From: Bradyrhizobium rifense
GTDB taxonomy: Bacteria > Pseudomonadota > Alphaproteobacteria > Rhizobiales > Xanthobacteraceae
Reading direction: 5' to 3'
Assembly (NCBI RefSeq): GCF_008123425.1
Contig: NZ_VSSS01000051.1
Location: 226,447-290,446, forward strand
DNA length: 64,000 nt
Below, piece by piece: positions 35,386 to 43,295 of the stretch; position 1 is the stretch's first letter, and each line of letters begins with the position of its first letter. The notes below the pieces were generated by a model. It had not been told where the DNA came from. It did not search any database and was given only the letters and a program-made list of their open reading frames with translations. The translations under genes were made by a program, and so were the position numbers.

Positions 35386-36170
35386 GCGCCCCTGAAGGCC
35401 GGCTTGCGCTTCTCGACGAAAGCCTTCGCGGCTTCCTTGTGATCCTCGGTGTCGCTGCAGCGGGTGTGGTGGATGGCCTCACCATCGAAGCAATCTTCCA
35501 GCGGCAGTTGCTCGGCATTGTTGATGTTGCGCTTGATGTAGCCGAGCGCGATGGACGGCCCCTGCGCCAGCGATAGCGCCAGCTCGTGCGCGGCAGCGTC
35601 GATCTCGGCATCGGGCACGACCCTCGTCACCATGCCGATCGCATGCGCTTCCTTCGCCGTCAGCACGGGTGACGTCAAATAGAGCTCGCGCGCCCGCGCG
35701 CTGCCGAGCAGCTGGGTGAGAAAATAGGTGCCGCCGTAATCACCGGAGAAGCCGACCTTAGCGAAGGCCGTTGTAATTTTGCAGGACTCGCTCGCAAGGC
35801 GCAGGTCGCAAGACAGCGCCATCGAAAGACCGGCACCGGCCGCGGCGCCATCGAGCTGCGCCACCACGGGTTTTGGCATCTGATGCAGGATGCGCGAGAC
35901 CTCCATGCCGCGGCGGAGGTTCGCCATTTTCACTTCGAACGGCAGCGGCGCGCGGCCGGCCGCCATCGACTTGACGTCACCGCCGACGCAGAACGAGCCG
36001 CCCGCACCCTTGAACAGCACTGCCCGCACCTCGGGATCATCGGCCGCGCGCCGCGCCGCCTCGACCAGACCTGCGACCATCTCGGGATTGAGCGCGTTCT
36101 TCCGCTCGGGACGGTTCATGGTGATGGTGAGCAGTCCGCCTTCGAGCTTTTGCAGGACCATGTCGTTCAT
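35382..36170 (-). CDS. enoyl-CoA hydratase/isomerase family protein
   Basis: 262-residue crotonase. SFCVGGDVKSMAAGRAP and LDGAAAGAGLSMALSCDL form the oxyanion hole and CoA pocket; FSGDYGGTYFLTQLLG lies in the catalytic region and resembles the 2-(1,2-epoxy-1,2-dihydrophenyl)acetyl-CoA isomerase group (PaaG-like), though the assignment is uncertain. AAGGGAGAC precedes the ATG. Coupled to the VOC gene downstream. Confidence 0.9.
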   Translation of the reverse strand: MNDMVLQKLEGGLLTITMNRPERKNALNPEMVAGLVEAARRAADDPEVRAVLFKGAGGSFCVGGDVKSMAAGRAPLPFEVKMANLRRGMEVSRILHQMPKPVVAQLDGAAAGAGLSMALSCDLRLASESCKITTAFAKVGFSGDYGGTYFLTQLLGSARARELYLTSPVLTAKEAHAIGMVTRVVPDAEIDAAAHELALSLAQGPSIALGYIKRNINNAEQLPLEDCFDGEAIHHTRCSDTEDHKEAAKAFVEKRKPAFRGA

Positions 36171-36215
36171 GGGACGTCTCCCTTGTTGTTGTTTTGCTCA
36201 GTCTCTCGCCACACT

Positions 36216-36301
36216 CGTCATTGCGAGGAGCGAAGCGACGAAGCAATCCAGACCGTCCTTGCGGAACATTTCTGGATTGCTTCGCTTCGCTCACAATGAC
36301 G
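36216..36301. repeat. palindromic dispersed repeat, family 1, copy B
   Basis: Same family as 30311-30398: the left end CGTCATTGCGAGGAGCGAAG and right end CTTCGCTCACAATGACG are inverted repeats enclosing AAGCAATCCAGA and TCTGGATTGCTT arms. It ends 5 nt before the stop of the SBP gene at 36306. Confidence 0.85.
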
Positions 36302-36305
36302 AAGC

Positions 36306-37511
36306 TTACTTTTTCACCAGCGGGCAGCGCGACTGCTCCAGCGACTGGAACGCTTCGCTGCCCGGCACGGTCGCCAGCAACTTGTAATCGTCCCAGCGCC
36401 CCTTCGACTCCGACGGCTTCTTGACCTCGAACAGGTACATGTCGTGCACCATGCGGCCGTCCTCGCGAATCTTGCCGTTCTTGGCGAAGAAGTCGTTGAT
36501 CGGCGTCTCCTTCATCACCTTCATGACCGCGGCCGAGTCGGTCGTACCGGCTGCTTTCACGGCTTTCAGATAGTGCATGACAGAGGAATAGACGCCGGCC
36601 TGTGCCGAGGTCGGCATCCGCTTCATGCGCTCCATGAATCGTTTCGACCACGCGCGGGTGTCGTCGTTGAGGTCCCAGTAGAAGGCTTCAGCCAGCAGCA
36701 GGCCTTGTGCGGTCTCGAGCCCGATCGAGTCGATATCGGAGACGAACGCGAGCAGCGGCGAGACCTTCTGGCCACCCTTGGTGATGCCGAACTCGGCCGC
36801 CTGCTTGATGGCGTTGACGGTATCACCGCCGGCATTCGCAAGCCCGATCACCTTGGCCTTGGACGCCTGCGCCTGGAGCAGGAACGACGAGAAGTCAGAC
36901 GTGTTGAGCGGATGACGGACAGCACCGAGCACCTTACCGCCGGTCTTGGTCACGACGGCGCTGGTGTCCTTCTCCAGATCCTGGCCGAAAGCGTAGTCGG
37001 CGGTGAGGAAGAACCAAGTGTCGAGGCCCGACTTCACGGCAGCAAGGCCGGTCACATTGGCCTGACCGTAGGTGTCGAACACGTAGTGCACGGTGTAGGG
37101 GCCGCAGGCCTCGTTGGTGAGACGGATCGAGCCCGGGCCGTTGAACATGATGATCTTGTTGCGCGCCTTCGCGATCTCGCCGGCGGCAAGCGCGGTCGCG
37201 GACGCCGCGACGTCGTAGATCATCTCGACGCCCTGATTGTCGAGCATGTCGCGGGCGATGTTGGCGGAGAGGTCGGCCTTGTTCTGATGGTCGGCGGCCA
37301 GCACCTGGATCTTGCGGCCGAGCACCTCGCCGCCGAAATCTTCCACGGCCATCTTCGCCGCGGTCTCGCTGCCGGGGCCGGTGATGTCGGCATAGAGGCT
37401 CGACATGTCGAGAATGCCGCCGATCTTCAGGGGTGGCTTGTCCTGGGCCTGCGCAGCACTCGCGCTGAGCGCCAGCGCGGCGGCAAAAATGCCCGACAAA
37501 ATATGCTTCAT
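36306..37511 (-). CDS. branched-chain amino acid-type ABC transporter substrate-binding protein
   Basis: 401 residues with a Sec signal peptide (MKHILSGIFAAALALSASAA, cleavage after AQA). The mature protein is a Peripla_BP_6 receptor: LKIGGILDMSSLYADITGPG, the VLAADHQNKADLSANIARDM segment, and GVEMIYDVAASATALAAGEIA. These bind amino acids, or in this genomic group often aromatic acids or other small ligands. No LivHMGF genes are adjacent. It is upstream of the crotonase/VOC genes on the same strand, so its ligand may feed that pathway. Confidence 0.93.
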   Translation of the reverse strand: MKHILSGIFAAALALSASAAQAQDKPPLKIGGILDMSSLYADITGPGSETAAKMAVEDFGGEVLGRKIQVLAADHQNKADLSANIARDMLDNQGVEMIYDVAASATALAAGEIAKARNKIIMFNGPGSIRLTNEACGPYTVHYVFDTYGQANVTGLAAVKSGLDTWFFLTADYAFGQDLEKDTSAVVTKTGGKVLGAVRHPLNTSDFSSFLLQAQASKAKVIGLANAGGDTVNAIKQAAEFGITKGGQKVSPLLAFVSDIDSIGLETAQGLLLAEAFYWDLNDDTRAWSKRFMERMKRMPTSAQAGVYSSVMHYLKAVKAAGTTDSAAVMKVMKETPINDFFAKNGKIREDGRMVHDMYLFEVKKPSESKGRWDDYKLLATVPGSEAFQSLEQSRCPLVKK

Positions 37512-37680
37512 TGAAAAAGACCTCCCTTGATCGCCTGTCTCTGAATGGCGGCTTGATTATTGGTGTTGCCGCAATCATGCCGCATGCGCGAGAGCGCAGC
37601 AAGCGCAGGTGCGTCACGAGAGCACGATTGCCGCGCATTTTCCGCAAAGCGGAATGGTGGGTCGCGGCGAGATGTTTCCA

Positions 37681-37766
37681 CGTCATTGCGAGCGCAGCGA
37701 AGCAATCCAGAATCTTTCCGCGGAGGCAGTCTAGATTGCTTCGTCGCTTCGCTCCTCGCAATGACG
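37681..37766. repeat. palindromic dispersed repeat, family 1, copy C
   Basis: CGTCATTGCGAGCGCAGCGA at the left and CGCTCCTCGCAATGACG at the right are inverted; the inner AAGCAATCCAGA and TCTAGATTGCTTCG arms match copies A and B. It accounts for much of the 330-bp interval 37512-37841, where no further gene is seen; the remainder holds the promoter region of the 37511 gene. Confidence 0.85.
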
Positions 37767-37841
37767 GAGTGTATGGAGGCCTCTTCGCGACACGCTACGC
37801 CTGAGTTATGATTGGCGCGTAACGCAACCTCTCCGGGTCTC

Positions 37842-38612
37842 GTGACGCAACGGCTTCACCTCATCGCCGCATTTCTTCTCACCGCGGGTCACTGTGCGTT
37901 TGCGACGCCGTGCCAATTCGAAGCACAGGGCGAAGGCCGCGTTGCGGGAATCGTCGATGCGCGCAGCGTACGTCTCGACGATGGCCGCGAGATCCGCCTG
38001 ACCGGGATCGAAGCCACCGCATCGACCAAGGAGGCACTGACCTCGTTGCTCGTCGGCCGCGACGTGACGCTGCGCAGCACTGACGACACGCCCGACCGCT
38101 ATGGTCGCCAGGGCGCGCTGCTGTTCATCGGCGATAGCGACACCTCGGTACAGGCCATGCTGCTCGCCCAAGGCGACGCCCTCGTCTCGGCCGAGATCAC
38201 GGACAAGGCGTGCGCCACCGCCCTGATGTCGTCAGAGGCCGAAGCGAGGCGCCAAAAAAAGGGCACATGGGCTGACCCGTCGGCCATAAAAAACGCGGAA
38301 AGTCCGGACGATATTTTGGCCGGGATCGGGCGCTTTATGGTGGTCGAGGGCAAAGTCCTGTCGGTCCGGCAAGCTGGGGCAATGAGCTACCTCAACTTCG
38401 GACGAAGCTGGACACGCGGCTTTGCGGCGACTATTTCAAAGCGCACGCTGTCGGCGTTTGAAAGCGCCGGAATGACCCTTAAGTCCTTGGAAAATCGTCG
38501 CATTCGTATCCGAGGCTGGGTTGAGGGGACTACTGGGCCGCGTATCGATGTGCGTCTCTTGGGACAGGTTGAATTGCTGGGCGCAAACGAGCCTATTGGG
38601 GTAAGGCCTTAA
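37842..38612 (+). CDS. SNase-like (thermonuclease fold) secreted protein
   Basis: About 256 residues from a GTG at 37842 (TTG at 37812 is an alternative). A signal peptide (LIAAFLLTAGHCAFA) precedes a TNase/OB-fold domain with GIVDARSVRLDDGREIRLTGIEA and DRYGRQGALLFIG. In active staphylococcal nuclease the first motif carries D-x-x-E (TPE); here it reads ATA, so the catalytic Glu seems missing while both Arg positions are kept. The C-terminal part (residues about 150-256) is an additional OB-like region. Possibly a non-catalytic binding protein. Confidence 0.78.
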   Translation: MTQRLHLIAAFLLTAGHCAFATPCQFEAQGEGRVAGIVDARSVRLDDGREIRLTGIEATASTKEALTSLLVGRDVTLRSTDDTPDRYGRQGALLFIGDSDTSVQAMLLAQGDALVSAEITDKACATALMSSEAEARRQKKGTWADPSAIKNAESPDDILAGIGRFMVVEGKVLSVRQAGAMSYLNFGRSWTRGFAATISKRTLSAFESAGMTLKSLENRRIRIRGWVEGTTGPRIDVRLLGQVELLGANEPIGVRP

Positions 38613-38637
38613 AAGGGCCGGGCACGGATTAAACGAC

Positions 38638-40137
38638 GTGAATGGGGTGCTAGAACAGCACAAAAAGGGCGAAGGACGCCGCCGTTGGGCTGCGTCGGCC
38701 GCGTTTTGCCTTGTTCTGGGCACAACGCTCGCCGGTTGCGGCGATATGGGCCGGTTCCAGACCGCGGCAGCCCCGCCGACCGTCGCGTTGCCCAAGCCGA
38801 AGCCGGCCGTCGCCCAGACCCCCGCCACCGAGAAAGAGCACGAGCGCATCCTGGCGAGCTATGGCGGCACCTACGACGACCCCAGGCTCGAATCGCTGGT
38901 CAGCAAGACCGTCGACCGCCTCGTTGCCGCCTCAGATCGCCCTGACCAAGGCTACAAGGTCACCATTCTCAATTCCGGCGCGGTGAACGCTTTCGCGCTG
39001 CCGAACGGCCAGCTCTATGTCACCCGCGGCCTGCTCGCGCTGGCCAGTGACACGTCCGAATTGTCCTCCGTGCTCAGCCATGAGATGGCGCATGTGCTGT
39101 CCAAGCACGCCGCGATGCGCGAGGACCAGGCGCGCCAGGCCGCCATCGTCACCCGTGTCGTCACCGACATGAGCACCGACCCCGATCTCACCGCGCTCGC
39201 GCTCGCCAAGACCAAGCTGACCATGGCGAGCTTTTCGCGCAATCAGGAATTCGAGGCTGACGGCATCGGCGTCGGCATCTCCGCCAAGGCACATTTCGAC
39301 CCGTATGGTGCCGCACGCTTTCTCTCCGCGATGGAGCGCAATGCCGAGCTGAAGGCCGGCAAAAGTTCACTCGATCCGCGCGCGCAGGATTTCACCTCGT
39401 CGCATCCGGCCACGCCCGAGCGCGTGCAGAATGCGCAGACCATCGCGCGGCAATACGTTGCCCCGGAAGGCGGCGAGCGCGACCGCGAGAGCTATCTCGC
39501 CGCGATCGACAACCTCGTCTATGGCGAGGACCCCAGCGAAGGCTTTGTCCGCGGCCGGCGTTTCCTGCATCCCAAACTCGGCTTCACCTTCCAGGCGCCG
39601 GATAATTTCACACTCGACAACACCGCCCAGGCAGTGATCGGCGTGCGCGAGGGCGGCGCGCAGGCGATGCGCTTCGACGTTGTGCGTGTGCCGGCCGAGC
39701 AGTCGCTCGGCGACTACCTCAATTCCGGCTGGATGGAAGGCGTCGAGAAAGCGTCCACCGAGGACATCACCATCAACGGCTTTCCGGCCGCGTCTGCCAC
39801 CGCCAAGGGCGACCAGTGGCAGTTCAAGGTCTATGCGCTGCGCTTCGGCAGCGACGTCTATCGCTTCATCTTCGCCACGCGGCAGAAATCGACCGAGAGC
39901 GAGCGCAATGCGCGCGAGACCGTCAATTCGTTCCGCCGCCTGACCCTCGAGGAGATCCAGGCCGCGCGTCCGCTGCGTATCAAGGTCATCACCGTGCAGC
40001 CCGGCGACACCGTGGAATCGCTGTCCCACCGCATGGCCGGCGTCGATCACCCGGCCGAACGATTTCGCGTGCTGAACGGCCTCGATCGCACCGCACAGGT
40101 GAAGGTGCGTGATCGCGTGAAGATCGTGACGGACTGA
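38638..40137 (+). CDS. M48 metalloprotease lipoprotein with LysM-like C terminus
   Basis: 499 residues from a GTG start. A lipobox (TTLAGC, Cys34) suggests an outer-membrane or periplasmic lipoprotein. The peptidase domain has the zinc motif SHEMAHVLSKHA (His148-Glu149-x-x-His152) and the third ligand Glu204 in NQEFEADGIG, as in BepA/LoiP-like M48 proteases. The C terminus (about residues 455-499, IKVITVQPGDTVESLSHRM) is LysM-like, which could bind peptidoglycan. Likely roles are envelope quality control and outer-membrane protein maturation. Convergent with cytochrome c gene 10 nt downstream. Confidence 0.88.
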   Translation: MNGVLEQHKKGEGRRRWAASAAFCLVLGTTLAGCGDMGRFQTAAAPPTVALPKPKPAVAQTPATEKEHERILASYGGTYDDPRLESLVSKTVDRLVAASDRPDQGYKVTILNSGAVNAFALPNGQLYVTRGLLALASDTSELSSVLSHEMAHVLSKHAAMREDQARQAAIVTRVVTDMSTDPDLTALALAKTKLTMASFSRNQEFEADGIGVGISAKAHFDPYGAARFLSAMERNAELKAGKSSLDPRAQDFTSSHPATPERVQNAQTIARQYVAPEGGERDRESYLAAIDNLVYGEDPSEGFVRGRRFLHPKLGFTFQAPDNFTLDNTAQAVIGVREGGAQAMRFDVVRVPAEQSLGDYLNSGWMEGVEKASTEDITINGFPAASATAKGDQWQFKVYALRFGSDVYRFIFATRQKSTESERNARETVNSFRRLTLEEIQAARPLRIKVITVQPGDTVESLSHRMAGVDHPAERFRVLNGLDRTAQVKVRDRVKIVTD

Positions 40138-40147
40138 GACGCCGTCG

Positions 40148-40549
40148 CTACTTCGCCTTCTCCTTCAAGAACGCGATAATATCCGCGCGGTCTTGCGCGT
40201 CCGGCACATCGAAGAACATCTTGGTTTCCGGGACCATGGCCTGCGGTCCGGCCAGCCATTTGTCGAGATTGTCCTCGGTCCAGACGATCCCCGAGTTCTT
40301 CAGATCGGGCGAGTAGTCGTAACCGGGAACGCTGCCCGCCTTGCGCCCAACCACGCCCTTGTGCATCGGGCCGACATTGTTCTCGGTGATCGAGTGGCAG
40401 TCGGCGCAGCCCTTGTAGAGCGTCTGGCCGCGCGCGGCATTGCCGGTGGCGCCGGCGGGGCCGGCTGCGCACAGAAGCGCAATCGCGATTGTCGCGAGAG
40501 CCGGGCTTGTCGTGTTTCGCGGAAGGACGGAATTCGACCGGACGTTCAT
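40148..40549 (-). CDS. class I cytochrome c, periplasmic
   Basis: 133 residues. Signal peptide (TIAIALLCAAGPAGA) followed by GQTLYKGCADCHSITENNVGPMHKG: the CADCH heme-binding motif with His ligand, and a distal Met in the AMVPETKMFF region (KMFF). Small cytochrome c2-like carrier that could serve as electron donor to a terminal oxidase. The ATG at 40549 is preceded by CAGGAGATCAC. It is upstream of the MFS gene on the opposite side of the cyo operon. Confidence 0.9.
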   Translation of the reverse strand: MNVRSNSVLPRNTTSPALATIAIALLCAAGPAGATGNAARGQTLYKGCADCHSITENNVGPMHKGVVGRKAGSVPGYDYSPDLKNSGIVWTEDNLDKWLAGPQAMVPETKMFFDVPDAQDRADIIAFLKEKAK

Positions 40550-40604
40550 GTGATCTCCTGTTTGCGGCAGCAAACAGGATCGTCCGGCCCGAGTTTTATT
40601 CCCG

Positions 40605-41942
40605 TCAGTTCGACGATTCGCCCGCGTCCATGTCACCCACCTCGCGCTGGCCGCTGAGCCAGAGCGCGAGCAGGGTCCAGAACGCGCCGGAGAGCAGATA
40701 GGCACCCGAGGCGATGACGCCGAGATTGGTGGCGAGCAGCAGCGCGACCAGCGGAGCGAATCCGGCGCCGAACAGCCAGGCCATGTCCGAGGTCAGCGCC
40801 GACGCCGTGTAGCGGTACATCTGCTTGAAGTTCGAGGCGATCGCGCCCGAGGACTGGCCGAAGGAGAGGCCGAGCAGGATGAAGCCGATCACCATGTAGA
40901 TGGTCTCGCCGAACGCGCCGGCATCGAGCAGCTGCGGGGCGAAGCCGCTGTAGATCGCGATCGCGATCGCCGATCCCATCAGCAGCGATTTGCGGCCGAC
41001 CCGGTCGGCAATGACGCCGGAGGCCACGATCGCGGCAACGCCGAACACGGCGGCGACGATCTCGATGATCAGAAATCGCACCGGGCTTTCGCGGGTGAAC
41101 AGGAATACCCAGGACAGCGGAAACACCGTGACCATGTGGAACAGCGCGAAGCTTGCAAGCGGCGCGAACGCACCGAGCATGATGTTGTGGCCTTCGCGCG
41201 CGACCGTATCGGAGATGCGCGAGGGCTGCAGTTCGCGGGTCTCGAACAGCGAGGCGTATTCCTCGGTCGTCACCATGCGCAGGCGCGCGAACAGCGCCAC
41301 GACGTTGATGGCGAAGGCGACGAAGAACGGATAGCGCCAGCCCCAGTCGAAGAAATCGTCGGCCGAGAGGTTGCCGGCGAAATAGGCGAACAGCGCGCTC
41401 GCCACGATCAGCCCGAGCGGGGCGCCGAGCTGCGGCACCATCGCGTACCAGCCGCGCTTGGAGGCCGGCGCGTTCAGCGCCAGCAGCGAGGCCATGCCGT
41501 CCCAGGCACCACCCCAGGCCAGACCCTGCGCAATACGCGCCAGCGCCAGCAGCCAGATCGCGGCGACGCCGATGTCGTGATAGCCGGGCAGGAACGCGAG
41601 CGCCACGGTGGCGGTGCCGAGCAGGAACAGCGCCGAGACCAGCTTGGCCGTCTTGCCGTACTCCCGGTCGACCGTCATGAAAATGACGGTTCCGATCGGC
41701 CGGGCGATGAAGGCCAGCGCGAAAATCATGAAGGAATAGAGGGTGCCGGTCAGTTCGCTCGTGAAAGGGAACACCAGGCGTGGAAACACGATCACCGAGG
41801 CGATCGCGTAGACGAAGAAGTCGAAGAATTCCGAGGTGCGGCCGATGATGACGCCGATGGCGATCTCGCCGGGACTGGCCAGGTCGTGGCCGTGCTCGCC
41901 CGAGTGGAGGTCTGCCATTGCGGGGGTCTGTGCCGTCGCCAT
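40605..41942 (-). CDS. MFS transporter, metabolite:H+ symporter type
   Basis: 445-residue transporter with about 12 membrane segments. The opening ASPGEIAIGVIIGRTSEFFDFFVYAIASVIVFPRLVFP and the loop MTVDREYGKTAKL match the MHS (ProP/ShiA-like) family, and RIAQGLAWGGAWDGMASLL is the sugar-transporter signature area. Start 41942 (MATAQTP) has AAGGG upstream; the frame continues to 42182 but inside the cyo promoter region. Divergent from cyoA with about 180 bp between. Substrate is probably a carboxylate or osmolyte. Confidence 0.9.
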   Translation of the reverse strand: MATAQTPAMADLHSGEHGHDLASPGEIAIGVIIGRTSEFFDFFVYAIASVIVFPRLVFPFTSELTGTLYSFMIFALAFIARPIGTVIFMTVDREYGKTAKLVSALFLLGTATVALAFLPGYHDIGVAAIWLLALARIAQGLAWGGAWDGMASLLALNAPASKRGWYAMVPQLGAPLGLIVASALFAYFAGNLSADDFFDWGWRYPFFVAFAINVVALFARLRMVTTEEYASLFETRELQPSRISDTVAREGHNIMLGAFAPLASFALFHMVTVFPLSWVFLFTRESPVRFLIIEIVAAVFGVAAIVASGVIADRVGRKSLLMGSAIAIAIYSGFAPQLLDAGAFGETIYMVIGFILLGLSFGQSSGAIASNFKQMYRYTASALTSDMAWLFGAGFAPLVALLLATNLGVIASGAYLLSGAFWTLLALWLSGQREVGDMDAGESSN

Positions 41943-42034
41943 GCGTGCGCCCTTAACGTCCTGAAAACCAAAGCCGACCGCCCGGCGGGGCGCCGGGCAA
42001 TCCGGCCCTGTTTGGCGCAACATTCCGCACTGCA

Positions 42035-42057
42035 ACATTGGACAAATTGTCCAATGT
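42035..42057. promoter_or_regulatory. perfect 23-bp palindrome upstream of cyoA
   Basis: ACATTGGACAA and TTGTCCAATGT are exact reverse complements separated by a single A. It lies 67 nt before the cyoA GTG and 93 nt before the divergent MFS start, a position expected of an operator. No T-run follows, so it is not a terminator. The protein that binds it is unknown; a dimeric regulator such as an Rrf2, MarR or LysR type is possible. Confidence 0.7.
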
Positions 42058-42123
42058 CCGGATTGCTGCGCCGCAGCTACCCATTGGCCCCGCAAAAGAA
42101 ACTCATTCCCAAAGGCTCGGCCC

Positions 42124-43287
42124 GTGTCCCGTCTCAAGATCCTGGCGCTGCTACCCCTGGCAGTTGCGCTCAGCGGCTGCAACTACGTCGTGCTGGCGCC
42201 AGCCGGCGATATCGCGGCGCAACAGCGCGACCTCGTCATCATCTCCACCGTCCTGATGCTCCTGATTGTCGTCCCCGTGATGGCGCTGACGGTGCTGTTC
42301 GCATGGCGCTACCGCCAGTCCAACACTTCGGCCCGCTACGAGCCGGATTGGGATCACTCGACCAAGCTCGAGCTGGTGATCTGGTCGGCGCCGCTTCTGA
42401 TCATCGTCTGCCTGGGCGCGCTGACTTGGATGGGCACGCATCTGCTCGACCCCTATCGCAACATCGGCCGCATCCATGCGGAACGCGCCGTGGACCAGTC
42501 CAAGGCTCCACTCGACGTGGATGTCGTCGCGCTCGACTGGAAATGGCTCTTTATCTACCCCGACTACGGCATCGCCACCGTCAACGAGCTCGCCGCGCCG
42601 GTTGACCGCCCGATCAACTTCCACATCACCGCGTCTTCGGTGATGAACTCGTTCTACATCCCCGCACTCGCCGGCCAGATCTACGCGATGCCGGGCATGG
42701 AGACGTCGCTCCACGCCGTGATCAACCATGCCGGCGCCTACAAGGGTTTTTCGGCGAACTACAGCGGCGCCGGTTTCTCCGGCATGCACTTCACCTTCCA
42801 CGGCCTCGACGACAAGGGCTTTGACGCCTGGATCGCGCAGGCCAAATCGGCCGGCGGCTCACTCGGCCGCGCCGAATATCTCCAACTCGAAAAGCCGAGC
42901 GAGAACGAGCCGGTGCGCCGCTGGGGCACGGTCGATGCCGATCTCTATCGCCTGATCCTCAACATGTGCGTTGAGACCGGCAAGATGTGCCAGAGCGAGA
43001 TGATGGCGATCGACGCCAAGGGCGGTCTCGGCCATGAGGGCCTGAACAACACCCTGCCGCTGGCCTACGACAAATACGCCCGCCGCGGCACCGTGCTCGG
43101 GCCCGAGCCGACCTTCGTCGCCGGCACCTGCACGCCGGATGCGCCGCAAGGCGTCGTGACGACGGCCGCGATCAAGGCGCCGCTCGACACCGCGCCACTT
43201 ATCGGCGCCGGCCTGAAGCGGCCGACCTTCACGCCGCTGAAGTCCTCGTCGTTCCTCCTCGGACAACGTCCCAAGTCAGATTCCTGA
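42124..43287 (+). CDS. cyoA: cytochrome bo3 ubiquinol oxidase subunit II
   Basis: 387 residues from a GTG start. A lipoprotein signal peptide (LLPLAVALSGC, Cys19) and two membrane helices are followed by a cupredoxin-like periplasmic domain. VDVVALDWKWLFIYPDYGIATVNELAAP and NSFYIPALAGQIYAMPGMET are CyoA signatures; the CuA-binding Cys/His set of cytochrome c oxidases is absent, which marks a quinol oxidase. First gene of cyoABCD; the palindrome at 42035-42057 lies in its promoter region. Confidence 0.96.
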   Translation: MSRLKILALLPLAVALSGCNYVVLAPAGDIAAQQRDLVIISTVLMLLIVVPVMALTVLFAWRYRQSNTSARYEPDWDHSTKLELVIWSAPLLIIVCLGALTWMGTHLLDPYRNIGRIHAERAVDQSKAPLDVDVVALDWKWLFIYPDYGIATVNELAAPVDRPINFHITASSVMNSFYIPALAGQIYAMPGMETSLHAVINHAGAYKGFSANYSGAGFSGMHFTFHGLDDKGFDAWIAQAKSAGGSLGRAEYLQLEKPSENEPVRRWGTVDADLYRLILNMCVETGKMCQSEMMAIDAKGGLGHEGLNNTLPLAYDKYARRGTVLGPEPTFVAGTCTPDAPQGVVTTAAIKAPLDTAPLIGAGLKRPTFTPLKSSSFLLGQRPKSDS

Positions 43288-43295
43288 GAGCTCGC

